Shown here: positions 1-8,028 of the stretch, one piece after another
How the letters are laid out: each line of letters begins with the position of its first letter
Numbering within the stretch: the stretch's first letter is position 1
NCBI GenBank assembly: GCA_009937255.1
Contig: JAACCT010000029.1
Coordinates: 1 to 52,489 of the forward strand
DNA length: 52,489 bases
Reading direction: 5' to 3'
From: Dehalococcoidales bacterium
GTDB taxonomy: Bacteria; Chloroflexota; Dehalococcoidia; Lucifugimonadales; Lucifugimonadaceae
Notes under the pieces: model-generated
Seen by the model: the letters and a program-made list of their open reading frames with translations, nothing else
The model's database searches: none
Told to the model about the DNA's origin: nothing
Made by a program: the position numbers and the translations under genes

Positions 1-2
1 AA

Positions 3-701
3 GATAAATATTTGTTAATTCTAATTTTATCTAATATCTCAATAATTTATGGTACAGAATATATATATATAATTGATTCATTTAATAACAGAATGAATAC
101 TATATTTAAGTTTTATTTTGTTGGATATATAATTTTAAATTTAATATCCTTTTATATCATTTATAAATTTATAACAAAATATTTAAGTATTAAAAAATCT
201 CTTTTAATCTTTATAACTTTTTTAATTATTACTCCAAGTTTATGGTGGACTGTAGCTGCGATTAAAACAAGAAGTGTTGAAAACCAAGGTATATATTCTA
301 TAAATGGTCTTAACTATTTATCTCCTGATGAAAAAGAAGCTATATCATTTATCAGAAATAATATTGAAACAGATAAAATTATTTTAGAAGGAGTAGGAAA
401 ATCATATACAAAATCTAATTTATTTTCTTCTGCTACTGGTAGATCAACTGTCTTAGCTTGGGTAAACCATCAAATCCAGTGGCGAAATGATGTATCAACC
501 ATTATTGAATTAAGTAATAAAATAGAGCATTTTTATAATAACCCTAATATAAATGATCAAATTCTAAATGAATATAACATTTCATATATAATTTATTCAG
601 ACTATGAGAAACTTAGATATGAAAATTCTAATAAGTCAGATTTCAATGAATTTAACTTAATATTTGCAAATAATAAAATAAATATTTATTCAATTAAATA
701 A
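3..701 (+). CDS. DUF2298 (Chlor_Arch_YYY) membrane protein, C-terminal part, cut by window edge
   Basis: The reading frame is open to the left edge, so this is the C-terminal ~230 residues of a longer protein; the TTG at 12 is not taken as the start. It begins with two or three hydrophobic segments and carries the motif NRMNTIFKFYF, typical of the large polytopic DUF2298/Chlor_Arch_YYY proteins of Chloroflexi and archaea. The C-terminal part is soluble (DEKEAISFIRNN; WVNHQIQWRN), resembling the extracytoplasmic tail of these GT-C-like proteins. Agl23 starts 2 bases downstream. From the family and neighbours I infer a role in transfer of lipid-linked sugars to the cell surface; the exact reaction is unknown. 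Confidence 0.8.
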   Translation, partial: DKYLLILILSNISIIYGTEYIYIIDSFNNRMNTIFKFYFVGYIILNLISFYIIYKFITKYLSIKKSLLIFITFLIITPSLWWTVAAIKTRSVENQGIYSINGLNYLSPDEKEAISFIRNNIETDKIILEGVGKSYTKSNLFSSATGRSTVLAWVNHQIQWRNDVSTIIELSNKIEHFYNNPNINDQILNEYNISYIIYSDYEKLRYENSNKSDFNEFNLIFANNKINIYSIK

Positions 702-703
702 CT

Positions 704-2713
704 ATGAAGCTAACAATAAACTACAAAATAATCTCTTACTTTATTTTAGGGGTTTTTGCTTTTATTCTTAGAATATATGACCTCTCTTCCAGAGCTGTTC
801 ATCATGATGAAAGTCTTCATGGTTTTTTTTCTTTTATTACTTCACAAGGAGAATACTATCCTCATAATCCTTTAACCCATGGAATGTTTTTATTTAATAT
901 TCTTTCTAGTTTTTTTTGGACTTTAGGTGATTCTGAATTTATTTTAAGATTACCTTTCGTAATAATTGGAATTGCTATAGTTTTTTTACCTTTATTGTTA
1001 AGAAAAGAATTAGGATTTTTACCAGTATTTATTTTTTCATTATTATTAACATTTTCACCATCCATAAGTTACTTTAGTAGATTTGCTAGAAATGATATTT
1101 TTATGGGTTTTATACTAATTATTTTTGTAATTTCTATCTTTAAGTATATAAAATATTCAGATAATAAATGGCTTTATACATTAGTTTCGATTATGGCATT
1201 AGGATTTACTATTAAAGAAACAATGTACATTAATGTTTTGGGGTTATTAATATTTTTATTTTTTTATTCTTTTAATGATTTGAAAAATTTAATTTTAGGT
1301 AAAATTAATATATCTAACATTAATAATTTTACTAGAATTTTTCTTATAATATTTGCCTTGTCTTTACCTTTAGCTGCTCCTATTGTTTCTGTATTTCAAT
1401 CTTCTTTAGGTGTAATTTTAGCAACTCCTGATGGCTATCCTGGTACTCCTCCAGGTTTACCTGTGGGAGTTGGTATTATTTTTTCTTGGATAGTTTCTAT
1501 AATTTTCTTAAGTATTAGTATTTTTATTGGTTACTATTTAAATAAAAAATTATTCTTAAATTTATTTATAACTTTTTGGTTGATATTTATTTTAATGTTC
1601 ACGACATTCTTTATATCACCACAAGGAGTAGTAACAGGTCAATGGCAATCACTGGGATACTGGTTAGCACAGCATGAGGTAGCAAGAGGAAGTCAGCCTT
1701 ATTATTATTACTTTTTAATTCTAATTACTGATGAATTTTTACCATTTTTAATTGGGATGCCATTATCAATAATTTATTTATTTAGAGGAGATTTTTTTAG
1801 AAAACTTATATCATTTTGGGCAATTTTTTCATTTATATCTTTATCTTTTGCTGGAGAAAAGATGCCATGGTTAATCGTTAATATAACTATACCTTTTATA
1901 ATTTTAACATCTGTTTTTATTAGCGAAATTATACTCATAAATTATAAAAAACCTTACCAAACAATAATTTTTTACTTGTTGTCAGTTTTAGCAATATTAA
2001 TAATGGTTTTAAAATTATTATTCACTAACTATGAAATTATAGAAAATAATGTTTATTACGACTCATTATTTTTATTTATATCTATATTAATAATAGTTTT
2101 TATATTTTTACAGAATAAAAAACTTTTTCAATTAAAACTTTTTTTTCATTCATTTATTATTTTATTTTTTATTTTTTCAGCTGTCTTAACTGTGAGAACA
2201 ACTAATAATATTTTATTTAAATATTCTGATGATCCTAAAGATTTACTTATTTATACTCAAACCTCAGAGAATTTACACAGCATAAATTATGAATTAAATG
2301 ATTTATATCTAAAAAAACCTAACTTATCTTTAGCTTTAGATAATTCTGATGGATTTGCTTGGCCTTGGATGTGGTATCTAAGAAATAGAGATAATGTAAC
2401 TTGGTTTAATGATATGGATTATCAAAATTTAGAAGGTGATTATGATGTAGTTATAATGAATAAAAAAAATATAGATAAATTTTCTGAAAAAATATTATCA
2501 AACTATGAAGTACAAAGAAATTTTTCTCATAGAAAATGGTTTCCAGAGAGCGTTTATAGAAATAAAAGTATTAAAGACTTATATATTTTGATCTCTAATT
2601 CAAACCATAGAATATCCTTGAAAAACTATTATATATATCGAGATATACCTATGGCTTCTGGTAGTTCCGATGCAGTTTATTTAAAGTCAAATTCATTAAA
2701 ATTAATTGATTAA
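704..2713 (+). CDS. Agl23/TIGR03663-family GT-C membrane protein
   Basis: A 669-residue polytopic membrane protein with about a dozen hydrophobic segments. The first extracytoplasmic loop holds an acidic HHDES motif, as in GT-C glycosyltransferases, where an Asp/Glu after the first helix is catalytic. A C-terminal soluble portion contains NSDGFAWPWMWYLRN, which resembles the SDGWPWPWYLRD-like motif I associate with TIGR03663 (flippase-activity-associated Agl23). ATG start, 2 bases after the DUF2298 gene. The family is known mostly from Chloroflexi and archaea and is paired with DUF2298 proteins. It probably acts in surface glycosylation with polyprenyl-linked donors; acceptor and sugar cannot be read from the sequence. 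Confidence 0.82.
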   Translation: MKLTINYKIISYFILGVFAFILRIYDLSSRAVHHDESLHGFFSFITSQGEYYPHNPLTHGMFLFNILSSFFWTLGDSEFILRLPFVIIGIAIVFLPLLLRKELGFLPVFIFSLLLTFSPSISYFSRFARNDIFMGFILIIFVISIFKYIKYSDNKWLYTLVSIMALGFTIKETMYINVLGLLIFLFFYSFNDLKNLILGKINISNINNFTRIFLIIFALSLPLAAPIVSVFQSSLGVILATPDGYPGTPPGLPVGVGIIFSWIVSIIFLSISIFIGYYLNKKLFLNLFITFWLIFILMFTTFFISPQGVVTGQWQSLGYWLAQHEVARGSQPYYYYFLILITDEFLPFLIGMPLSIIYLFRGDFFRKLISFWAIFSFISLSFAGEKMPWLIVNITIPFIILTSVFISEIILINYKKPYQTIIFYLLSVLAILIMVLKLLFTNYEIIENNVYYDSLFLFISILIIVFIFLQNKKLFQLKLFFHSFIILFFIFSAVLTVRTTNNILFKYSDDPKDLLIYTQTSENLHSINYELNDLYLKKPNLSLALDNSDGFAWPWMWYLRNRDNVTWFNDMDYQNLEGDYDVVIMNKKNIDKFSEKILSNYEVQRNFSHRKWFPESVYRNKSIKDLYILISNSNHRISLKNYYIYRDIPMASGSSDAVYLKSNSLKLID

Positions 2714-3674
2714 ATTTATTAAAAAAAAATATAACTTATTATCCGTAATTTTTTCAATATTATTTATATATGGTTTATTCTTAATAATTAAAGATATTGA
2801 TTTAATTATTGATGAAATCAATCAAATAGAAATCCATGTTTTTTTTCTTGCATCTATTATTTATTTTTTATCAGTTATATTACGTTTTATAAGATGGAAA
2901 ATCATATATTTAGAGCTTTTTGGAAATTATAGATTTAATATTTTGAAAGAAACAATAATTGGCTACATGGCTAATAATTTATTCCCTTTTAGATTGGGGG
3001 AATTTTATAGAGTTAAACGAATAACTGATTATGAAAAAGTAAATTTTGTAAAAGTTTTATCTACAATTTTTGTAGAAAGATTCACTGATGTTTTAGCATT
3101 GTTATTATTACTTATTATTTCATTACCATTTGTTAATTTAAAATTAAAATATGTTGAAATAAACCATCAAACTCTTATTCTATATTTAGCTGTAATTTTA
3201 TTTTTGCTTTTATTATCTTTATTTTTATATTTATCTAATATTAATTTAATCAAAAATATAAGATATAAAATTTTTAATATAATCTTTTCACTCTTAGAAT
3301 TTTTTTTAGAAAAGAGAAAACCCTATCTTTATCTCAAAATTTTTACTCTTTCAATATTAATCTGGTTTGTTGAGGCACTTGTTTACTTCTATATAGCTAA
3401 ACAATTTACACTTAATATTGATAATACTAATCTTTTTTTTATTATAATTATTGTTTGTTCAATTACTAACCTTTCAGGAATTATACCTTCTTTGCCGGCA
3501 AATATAGGCAATTTTGAATTCTTTGGTACATTAACTTTTTTAGTTTTAGGAATTGATTCATTAATAGGAGCTTCAATTATAATTACAGTTCATTTAGTTT
3601 TATTTATTCCAATTACCCTTATTGGTCTTATAATGTTGGTAACAGAAAAATTTAAGTTATATATTAATCAATGA
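2706..3674 (+). CDS. Lysylphosphatidylglycerol synthase TM-domain (UPF0104) family membrane protein
   Basis: A 322-residue integral membrane protein with about eight hydrophobic segments. The motif FRLGEFYRV near residues 97-105 is characteristic of the LPG_synthase_TM/UPF0104 (YbhN, AglD) family. There is no C-terminal lysyl-transferase domain, so it is not an MprF enzyme; stand-alone members are usually linked to lipid or lipid-linked sugar handling. The start is a TTG overlapping the end of the Agl23 gene by 8 bases; no better ATG lies nearby. The stop overlaps the next ATG (ATGA), indicating translational coupling. Its place between Agl23 and an FAD enzyme suggests a role in the same envelope pathway (inference). 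Confidence 0.78.
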   Translation: MIKFIKKKYNLLSVIFSILFIYGLFLIIKDIDLIIDEINQIEIHVFFLASIIYFLSVILRFIRWKIIYLELFGNYRFNILKETIIGYMANNLFPFRLGEFYRVKRITDYEKVNFVKVLSTIFVERFTDVLALLLLLIISLPFVNLKLKYVEINHQTLILYLAVILFLLLLSLFLYLSNINLIKNIRYKIFNIIFSLLEFFLEKRKPYLYLKIFTLSILIWFVEALVYFYIAKQFTLNIDNTNLFFIIIIVCSITNLSGIIPSLPANIGNFEFFGTLTFLVLGIDSLIGASIIITVHLVLFIPITLIGLIMLVTEKFKLYINQ

Positions 3675-4993
3675 AAATTTGTATAATTGGAGCAGGAATA
3701 ACAGGTTTAGCATCAGCTTATAAATTATCTAAATTAGGACATGAAGTTAAAATATTTGAATCTAGTCCATTCTCAGGTGGCCAAGCTTCAACTATAAAGA
3801 TTAATGATTTTGAAATAGAAAAAGCATATCATCACTTATTTGTTACCGATAAAGCTATATTAAATTTATATAAAGATTTAGGCATTGAATCAGAACTTGA
3901 ATGGTTTAATTCATCCGTTGCAACTTATGCTAATAATAAAACTTGGTCGACAACAACTCCTATTGATTTACTTACTTTACCAATAATACCTTTCAAAGAA
4001 AGAATAAAATTATCTTTTATTTCTATTAGATTAAAGCTTATTAATAATTGGAAGAAATTTGAAAATATAACTGCATATGATTGGTTATCAAAACATGTAA
4101 GTGAGGAAACATTTAAAATAATTCTTGAGCCTTTATTAAGAGGTAAATTTGGAAGATATTATAAACAAATTTGTATGCCATGGTTTTGGGCTAAAATTCA
4201 ATCTAGAGTTTCTTCAAGAAATAAAAAATTTCAAGAAATTTTGTGTTATCCAAAGAGTTCATTTTCATTTTTAATTAAAAAATTAGAAGATCAAATAATT
4301 CAAAATGGGGGAGTGATTTATCATAAACATAAAGTAACTAAATTAAATATTAAAAATAATCAAATTGAGTCTATTAATTTTGTTAGCGAAAATAAAATTA
4401 ATAAAACTGAAAATTTTGATATTGTTATATCAACAACTCCATATAGCATTTTATCTAAACTTGTTACTTTTGATAAAAAAATTCTTATGAATATGAATAA
4501 AGTTGAATACATGTCTGCAATAGTTGTTATTTTAATTTTAAATAAACCTATTTCAAAATATTATTGGCTTTCAATTGCAGATAAAGAATTTCCATTTCTT
4601 GGAATAATTGAACATACTAATTTAATTCCAAAAAATCGATATAGTGATTCTAATATTGTTTATATAACCAACTATGTAGAAGAAGATAATGATTTACTAA
4701 AGCTTGATTATAATTCCTTAATGAAGATTTATGTACCATTTTTAAAAAAAATAAACCCAGATTTTAATTTGGATAATATTAGGGATTTTAAATTTAATAA
4801 AATTAATTATGCTCAACCAATTATTCCAATAAATTATTCTTCATATAAAATACCTATAAAATTACCTATTAAAGGTTTATACTCTGCTAATACAGCTCAG
4901 ATATACCCTGAAGATAGAGGAACAAATTATTCAGTTGAACTGGGAGAAATTGTTACAAAAATTATACAGGAGGATAAAAATGGATTCACTTAA
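3671..4993 (+). CDS. NAD(P)/FAD-dependent oxidoreductase, amine-oxidase/protoporphyrinogen-oxidase-like
   Basis: A 440-residue flavoprotein. The N-terminus KICIIGAGITGLASAY is a dinucleotide-binding GxGxxG fold followed by the acidic end of beta-2 (IFES), and SGGQASTI continues the amine-oxidase signature. The C-terminal NTAQIYPEDRGTN is the expected second FAD contact region. It is related to desaturases, protoporphyrinogen oxidases and UDP-galactopyranose-mutase-like enzymes. Coupled by a 4-base overlap to the membrane protein before it, so more likely part of the polyprenol/sugar module than of haem synthesis; the substrate is not predictable. The stop overlaps the next gene by 14 bases. 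Confidence 0.75.
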   Translation: MKICIIGAGITGLASAYKLSKLGHEVKIFESSPFSGGQASTIKINDFEIEKAYHHLFVTDKAILNLYKDLGIESELEWFNSSVATYANNKTWSTTTPIDLLTLPIIPFKERIKLSFISIRLKLINNWKKFENITAYDWLSKHVSEETFKIILEPLLRGKFGRYYKQICMPWFWAKIQSRVSSRNKKFQEILCYPKSSFSFLIKKLEDQIIQNGGVIYHKHKVTKLNIKNNQIESINFVSENKINKTENFDIVISTTPYSILSKLVTFDKKILMNMNKVEYMSAIVVILILNKPISKYYWLSIADKEFPFLGIIEHTNLIPKNRYSDSNIVYITNYVEEDNDLLKLDYNSLMKIYVPFLKKINPDFNLDNIRDFKFNKINYAQPIIPINYSSYKIPIKLPIKGLYSANTAQIYPEDRGTNYSVELGEIVTKIIQEDKNGFT

Positions 4994-5756
4994 AAATAAA
5001 TCAGTAATTTTAACAGGAGCAGGTTCAGGTATTGGTAGAGTTACTGCTCAGATGCTAGGTGAAATGGGAGCTAATGTTTTTGTAGTTGGAAGAAGAGAAA
5101 ATTTATTAAAAGAAGCTGTTAGTGAAATCGAAAATGCAGGTGGAAAAGGTGCTTATTTATCCGCAGATTTAGAAGATGGAGATTCTGCTGCTAACGTAGC
5201 TCATGAAGCAATAAAAGCATTTGGAAATATTCATCATCTTGTTAATAATGCTGGTCATAGTAGTAAAGTTCGTTCTATGAGATATGTAAAACAAGATGAT
5301 TGGCAATCTGTTTTTAATGTTAATGTAGAAGGTGTTTATAGATTAACTCAAGCTGTATTACCAAACATGATTGATAATGGAGGAGGAACAATTGTTACTG
5401 TTTCTTCGATGGCAGCTTTAAGTCCTGGGTTAATGGGTGGAGCTCCATATTCTTCGGCTAAAGCTGCTGTTGCAGCTATGATGACTGCATTAAGGGAAGA
5501 AGTTAGTGAATATGGAATTAGAAGCTGTACAGTATATCCAGCGGAAGTTGATACTCCAATACTAGATAATAGACCTTTACCTCCTGACGCTAAAGCTAGA
5601 TCAACTATGATGCAACCTGAGGATATCGCTGAAGCAATTCTATTATGTATGAGAATGCCTCATAGAACAAACATTAATGATATTGTTATACGTCCTACTA
5701 TTTTGAGAGATACAAGTGAAGATATTAAAGTTGCTAAAACTTTAAAGTATAAATAG
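4980..5756 (+). CDS. SDR-family NAD(P)-dependent oxidoreductase
   Basis: A 258-residue classical short-chain dehydrogenase. TGAGSGIG at residues 12-19 is the cofactor-binding motif, NNAG lies at 89-92, the catalytic Ser at about 142-143 and the YSSAK catalytic pair at Y157/K161. I start it at the ATG at 4980 because a strong AGGAGG-like site sits just before it; an upstream in-frame start at 4935 lacks such a site and lies deep in the previous gene. It overlaps that gene by 14 bases. The substrate is unknown. Codon choice looks more GC-tolerant than the preceding membrane genes, consistent with higher expression (inference). Confidence 0.88.
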   Translation: MDSLKNKSVILTGAGSGIGRVTAQMLGEMGANVFVVGRRENLLKEAVSEIENAGGKGAYLSADLEDGDSAANVAHEAIKAFGNIHHLVNNAGHSSKVRSMRYVKQDDWQSVFNVNVEGVYRLTQAVLPNMIDNGGGTIVTVSSMAALSPGLMGGAPYSSAKAAVAAMMTALREEVSEYGIRSCTVYPAEVDTPILDNRPLPPDAKARSTMMQPEDIAEAILLCMRMPHRTNINDIVIRPTILRDTSEDIKVAKTLKYK

Positions 5757-5779
5757 TTAGTTTTAGTCATAAAAATAAC

Positions 5780-5808
5780 TTGTTACCTTAAATTTGAGTT
5801 GATAAAAT
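5780..5808 (+). promoter_or_regulatory. Candidate sigma70-type promoter for the nuoE-like operon
   Basis: TTGTTA at 5780-5785 and TAAAAT at 5803-5808 with a 17-base spacer, in the 79-base gap before the nuoE-like gene. The match is fair, but AT-rich sequence gives many chance matches. Confidence 0.3.
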
Positions 5809-5835
5809 TTAAGAGGAAATACTTCAGGAGTAGAT

Positions 5836-6321
5836 TTGTCAGATAATAATATAAATTCAGATTCTTTAAGACTTAAAATTACAGAATCTATTTCTAGTCA
5901 AAAGAGAAAAACGGTAACTGTTCTTTCTTCCTTACTAGCAGTTCAAGATTCATTCCATTACATTCCAGATGAAGCAATAGAAGAAATTGCTAAGACTTGT
6001 AAAGTTACAATAAATGATGTCTGGAGTGTGGCTTCATTCTATACTAATTTCAGATTCACTCCTCCTGGAGATAAGACCTTAGATGTATGTTGGGGTCCAA
6101 GTTGCCATATAAATGGTGCACAAAAATTAATTACTCAAGCACACAAGCTATTAGATATTGAGGGTGAAGGTGAAAGTGAAGATAATAAAGTCACTTTACG
6201 ATACTCTACTTGTTTAGGAGCTTGCGCTCAAAGTCCAGTCTTTGCTATTGATCATAAAATGTTTGGGAAATTAGATGAAGATAAAGTAAACAATATTGTT
6301 GAAATATTAAAGAAAGATTAA
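5836..6321 (+). CDS. nuoE: NADH dehydrogenase-like subunit E (thioredoxin-like 2Fe-2S)
   Basis: A 161-residue protein of the NuoE/HoxE/FdsG type. A helical N-terminus (residues 10-70) is followed by a thioredoxin-like fold with four cysteine ligands of a 2Fe-2S cluster: C85 and C90 (CWGPSC) and C126 and C130 (CLGAC). The start is a TTG at 5836 preceded by CAGGAG at 5825-5830. The gene abuts nuoF (stop at 6321, ATG at 6322), so the pair is co-translated. It serves as the electron-transfer partner of the NADH-oxidising flavoprotein. The sequence cannot say whether it belongs to complex I or to a soluble oxidoreductase. Confidence 0.88.
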   Translation: MSDNNINSDSLRLKITESISSQKRKTVTVLSSLLAVQDSFHYIPDEAIEEIAKTCKVTINDVWSVASFYTNFRFTPPGDKTLDVCWGPSCHINGAQKLITQAHKLLDIEGEGESEDNKVTLRYSTCLGACAQSPVFAIDHKMFGKLDEDKVNNIVEILKKD

Positions 6322-8025
6322 ATGACAGAAAATTATAAAAACTTACAAAAAAAATCTCAAGACTATATGAGTAATTTGTATGAAAATAAAGTTGTGATAA
6401 AAGTACAAACTGGTACTAGCGGCCAAGCTGTAGGAGCCGATGAAATACTTAAAGTATTAAGCTTAAAATCTAATGATAAAATCAATGTAATTGAAGTAGG
6501 ATCGATGGGATTTATGTATTTAGAACCTATTTTAGTCGTAAATTTACCATCCAAAGATAAAATCTTTTATGCACATGTTACCGAATCTATTGCAGAAAAG
6601 ATTTATGAACACTATTTAACTAATACATCAATTTTCAAAGAAAATGCTTTTGCTTATGAATCAAGTAACAATTTAGATATTGATATACCTAAAATTTCTG
6701 ATCTTCCACAGTTTTCTAAACAATTAAGAATTGCAACTAGAAATTTTGGTGAGATCACACCTGGAGATATTTTCCAATATGTACATTCCGGTGGATATGA
6801 AGCTATCAACAAAGCATTATTTGAAATGTCTCCAGAAAAAGTTGTTGATGAAGTAAAAAACTCAGGTTTAAGAGGTAGAGGTGGTGCAGCTTTTCCTACA
6901 GGTGTTAAGTGGAGTTTTCTAGCACCTAGTAAAGCACCAGTTAAATATGTTTTATGTAATTGTGAAGAAGGAGATCCTGGGGCATACAATGATAAAGGAA
7001 TTCTAGAAACGGATCCTCATACACTTGTTGAAGGCTTGATATTAAATGGATATGCAACAAACTCAAACAAATCTTATGTTTTTATTAGACAAGGTCATGA
7101 TATTCCTATTAAAGCCATAGAAAGAGCTATAAAAGAAGCATATGACAACGGATTATTAGGTGAAAATATCCTAGGATCTAATTTTTCATTTGACATGGAA
7201 GTATCACTTACAGGAGATTCATATGTTGCAGGTGAAGAAACAGCTCTGATGGAAGCAATTGAAGGAAAAAGATCTACACCTAGATTTAAACCACCATTTC
7301 CTGCTGCATCAGGTTTATGGAAAAAACCTACGAATATAAATAATGTAAAAACTATTTCTTATGTCCCTGAAATAATTAAAAATGGTTCTAATTGGTTTAA
7401 ATCTACAGGTACTGAAAAATCAACTGGTACAGCAATAGTTTGTTTAACTGGTCATATAAATAGACCAGGAATGTATGAAATTCCAATGGGAATGACAATT
7501 GAAGACGTTTTAGGTGATATAGGAGGTGGTTCAAGTTCATCAACTGAAATTAAAATGCTCCAAACAGGAGGTCCTCTAGGAGGTGTTTTAGGTAAAGAAG
7601 CATTTGCTACCAAAATTGATTTTGATGAAATGGCCAAATCAGGAGCCATTTTGGGATCAGGTGGAATTATTGTTTGTGATGAATCTGTATCTGTAGTAGA
7701 CCTAATAAGAAATTTAGTAGCTTTTAACCAATTTGAATCTTGTGGTAAATGTTTCCCATGTAGGTTGGGAAATACACATATGTATGATGTTCTTGATAGA
7801 TTGTGTAATTCAAGCAGTAAACCAAATGACTTAGAGCTACTTGAAAGAATAGGTAAAAGTATGAAAATAGGCTCACTTTGTGGGCATGGTCAACTTGGAT
7901 ATAATCCTATATCATCTTCATTAAAATATTTTGAAAATGAAATAAGTGATTCAATTAATAATAAATTAGAACCATTAGAAAAAATGTTAATCCCAACAAG
8001 AACTAGACCTAGTAATTTGGAGTAA
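6322..8025 (+). CDS. nuoF: NADH dehydrogenase-like subunit F (FMN, 4Fe-4S, NADH site)
   Basis: A 567-residue NuoF-type flavoprotein. An N-terminal thioredoxin-like extension (about 1-110), as in HoxF/FdsB/HndC-type proteins, precedes the NuoF core: glycine-rich NADH/FMN site RGRGGAAFPTG near 189-199, EEGDPGAYNDKG near 215-225, a SLBB region, and a 4Fe-4S site CGKCFPC (C474, C477, C480) completed by C520 in SLCGHG. There is no C-terminal bacterial ferredoxin domain. It takes electrons from NADH and passes them to the E and G subunits. The extension makes it longer than a minimal complex I NuoF (about 430-450), pointing to the group shared with NAD-linked formate dehydrogenases and hydrogenases. 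Confidence 0.9.
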   Translation: MTENYKNLQKKSQDYMSNLYENKVVIKVQTGTSGQAVGADEILKVLSLKSNDKINVIEVGSMGFMYLEPILVVNLPSKDKIFYAHVTESIAEKIYEHYLTNTSIFKENAFAYESSNNLDIDIPKISDLPQFSKQLRIATRNFGEITPGDIFQYVHSGGYEAINKALFEMSPEKVVDEVKNSGLRGRGGAAFPTGVKWSFLAPSKAPVKYVLCNCEEGDPGAYNDKGILETDPHTLVEGLILNGYATNSNKSYVFIRQGHDIPIKAIERAIKEAYDNGLLGENILGSNFSFDMEVSLTGDSYVAGEETALMEAIEGKRSTPRFKPPFPAASGLWKKPTNINNVKTISYVPEIIKNGSNWFKSTGTEKSTGTAIVCLTGHINRPGMYEIPMGMTIEDVLGDIGGGSSSSTEIKMLQTGGPLGGVLGKEAFATKIDFDEMAKSGAILGSGGIIVCDESVSVVDLIRNLVAFNQFESCGKCFPCRLGNTHMYDVLDRLCNSSSKPNDLELLERIGKSMKIGSLCGHGQLGYNPISSSLKYFENEISDSINNKLEPLEKMLIPTRTRPSNLE

Positions 8026-8028
8026 AAT

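Noticed and set aside
6654-6989. Minus-strand open frame of 111 codons within nuoF
   Set aside because: It is antisense to a clear NuoF core with NADH/FMN motifs; its Pro/Ser/Leu-rich product matches nothing I know.
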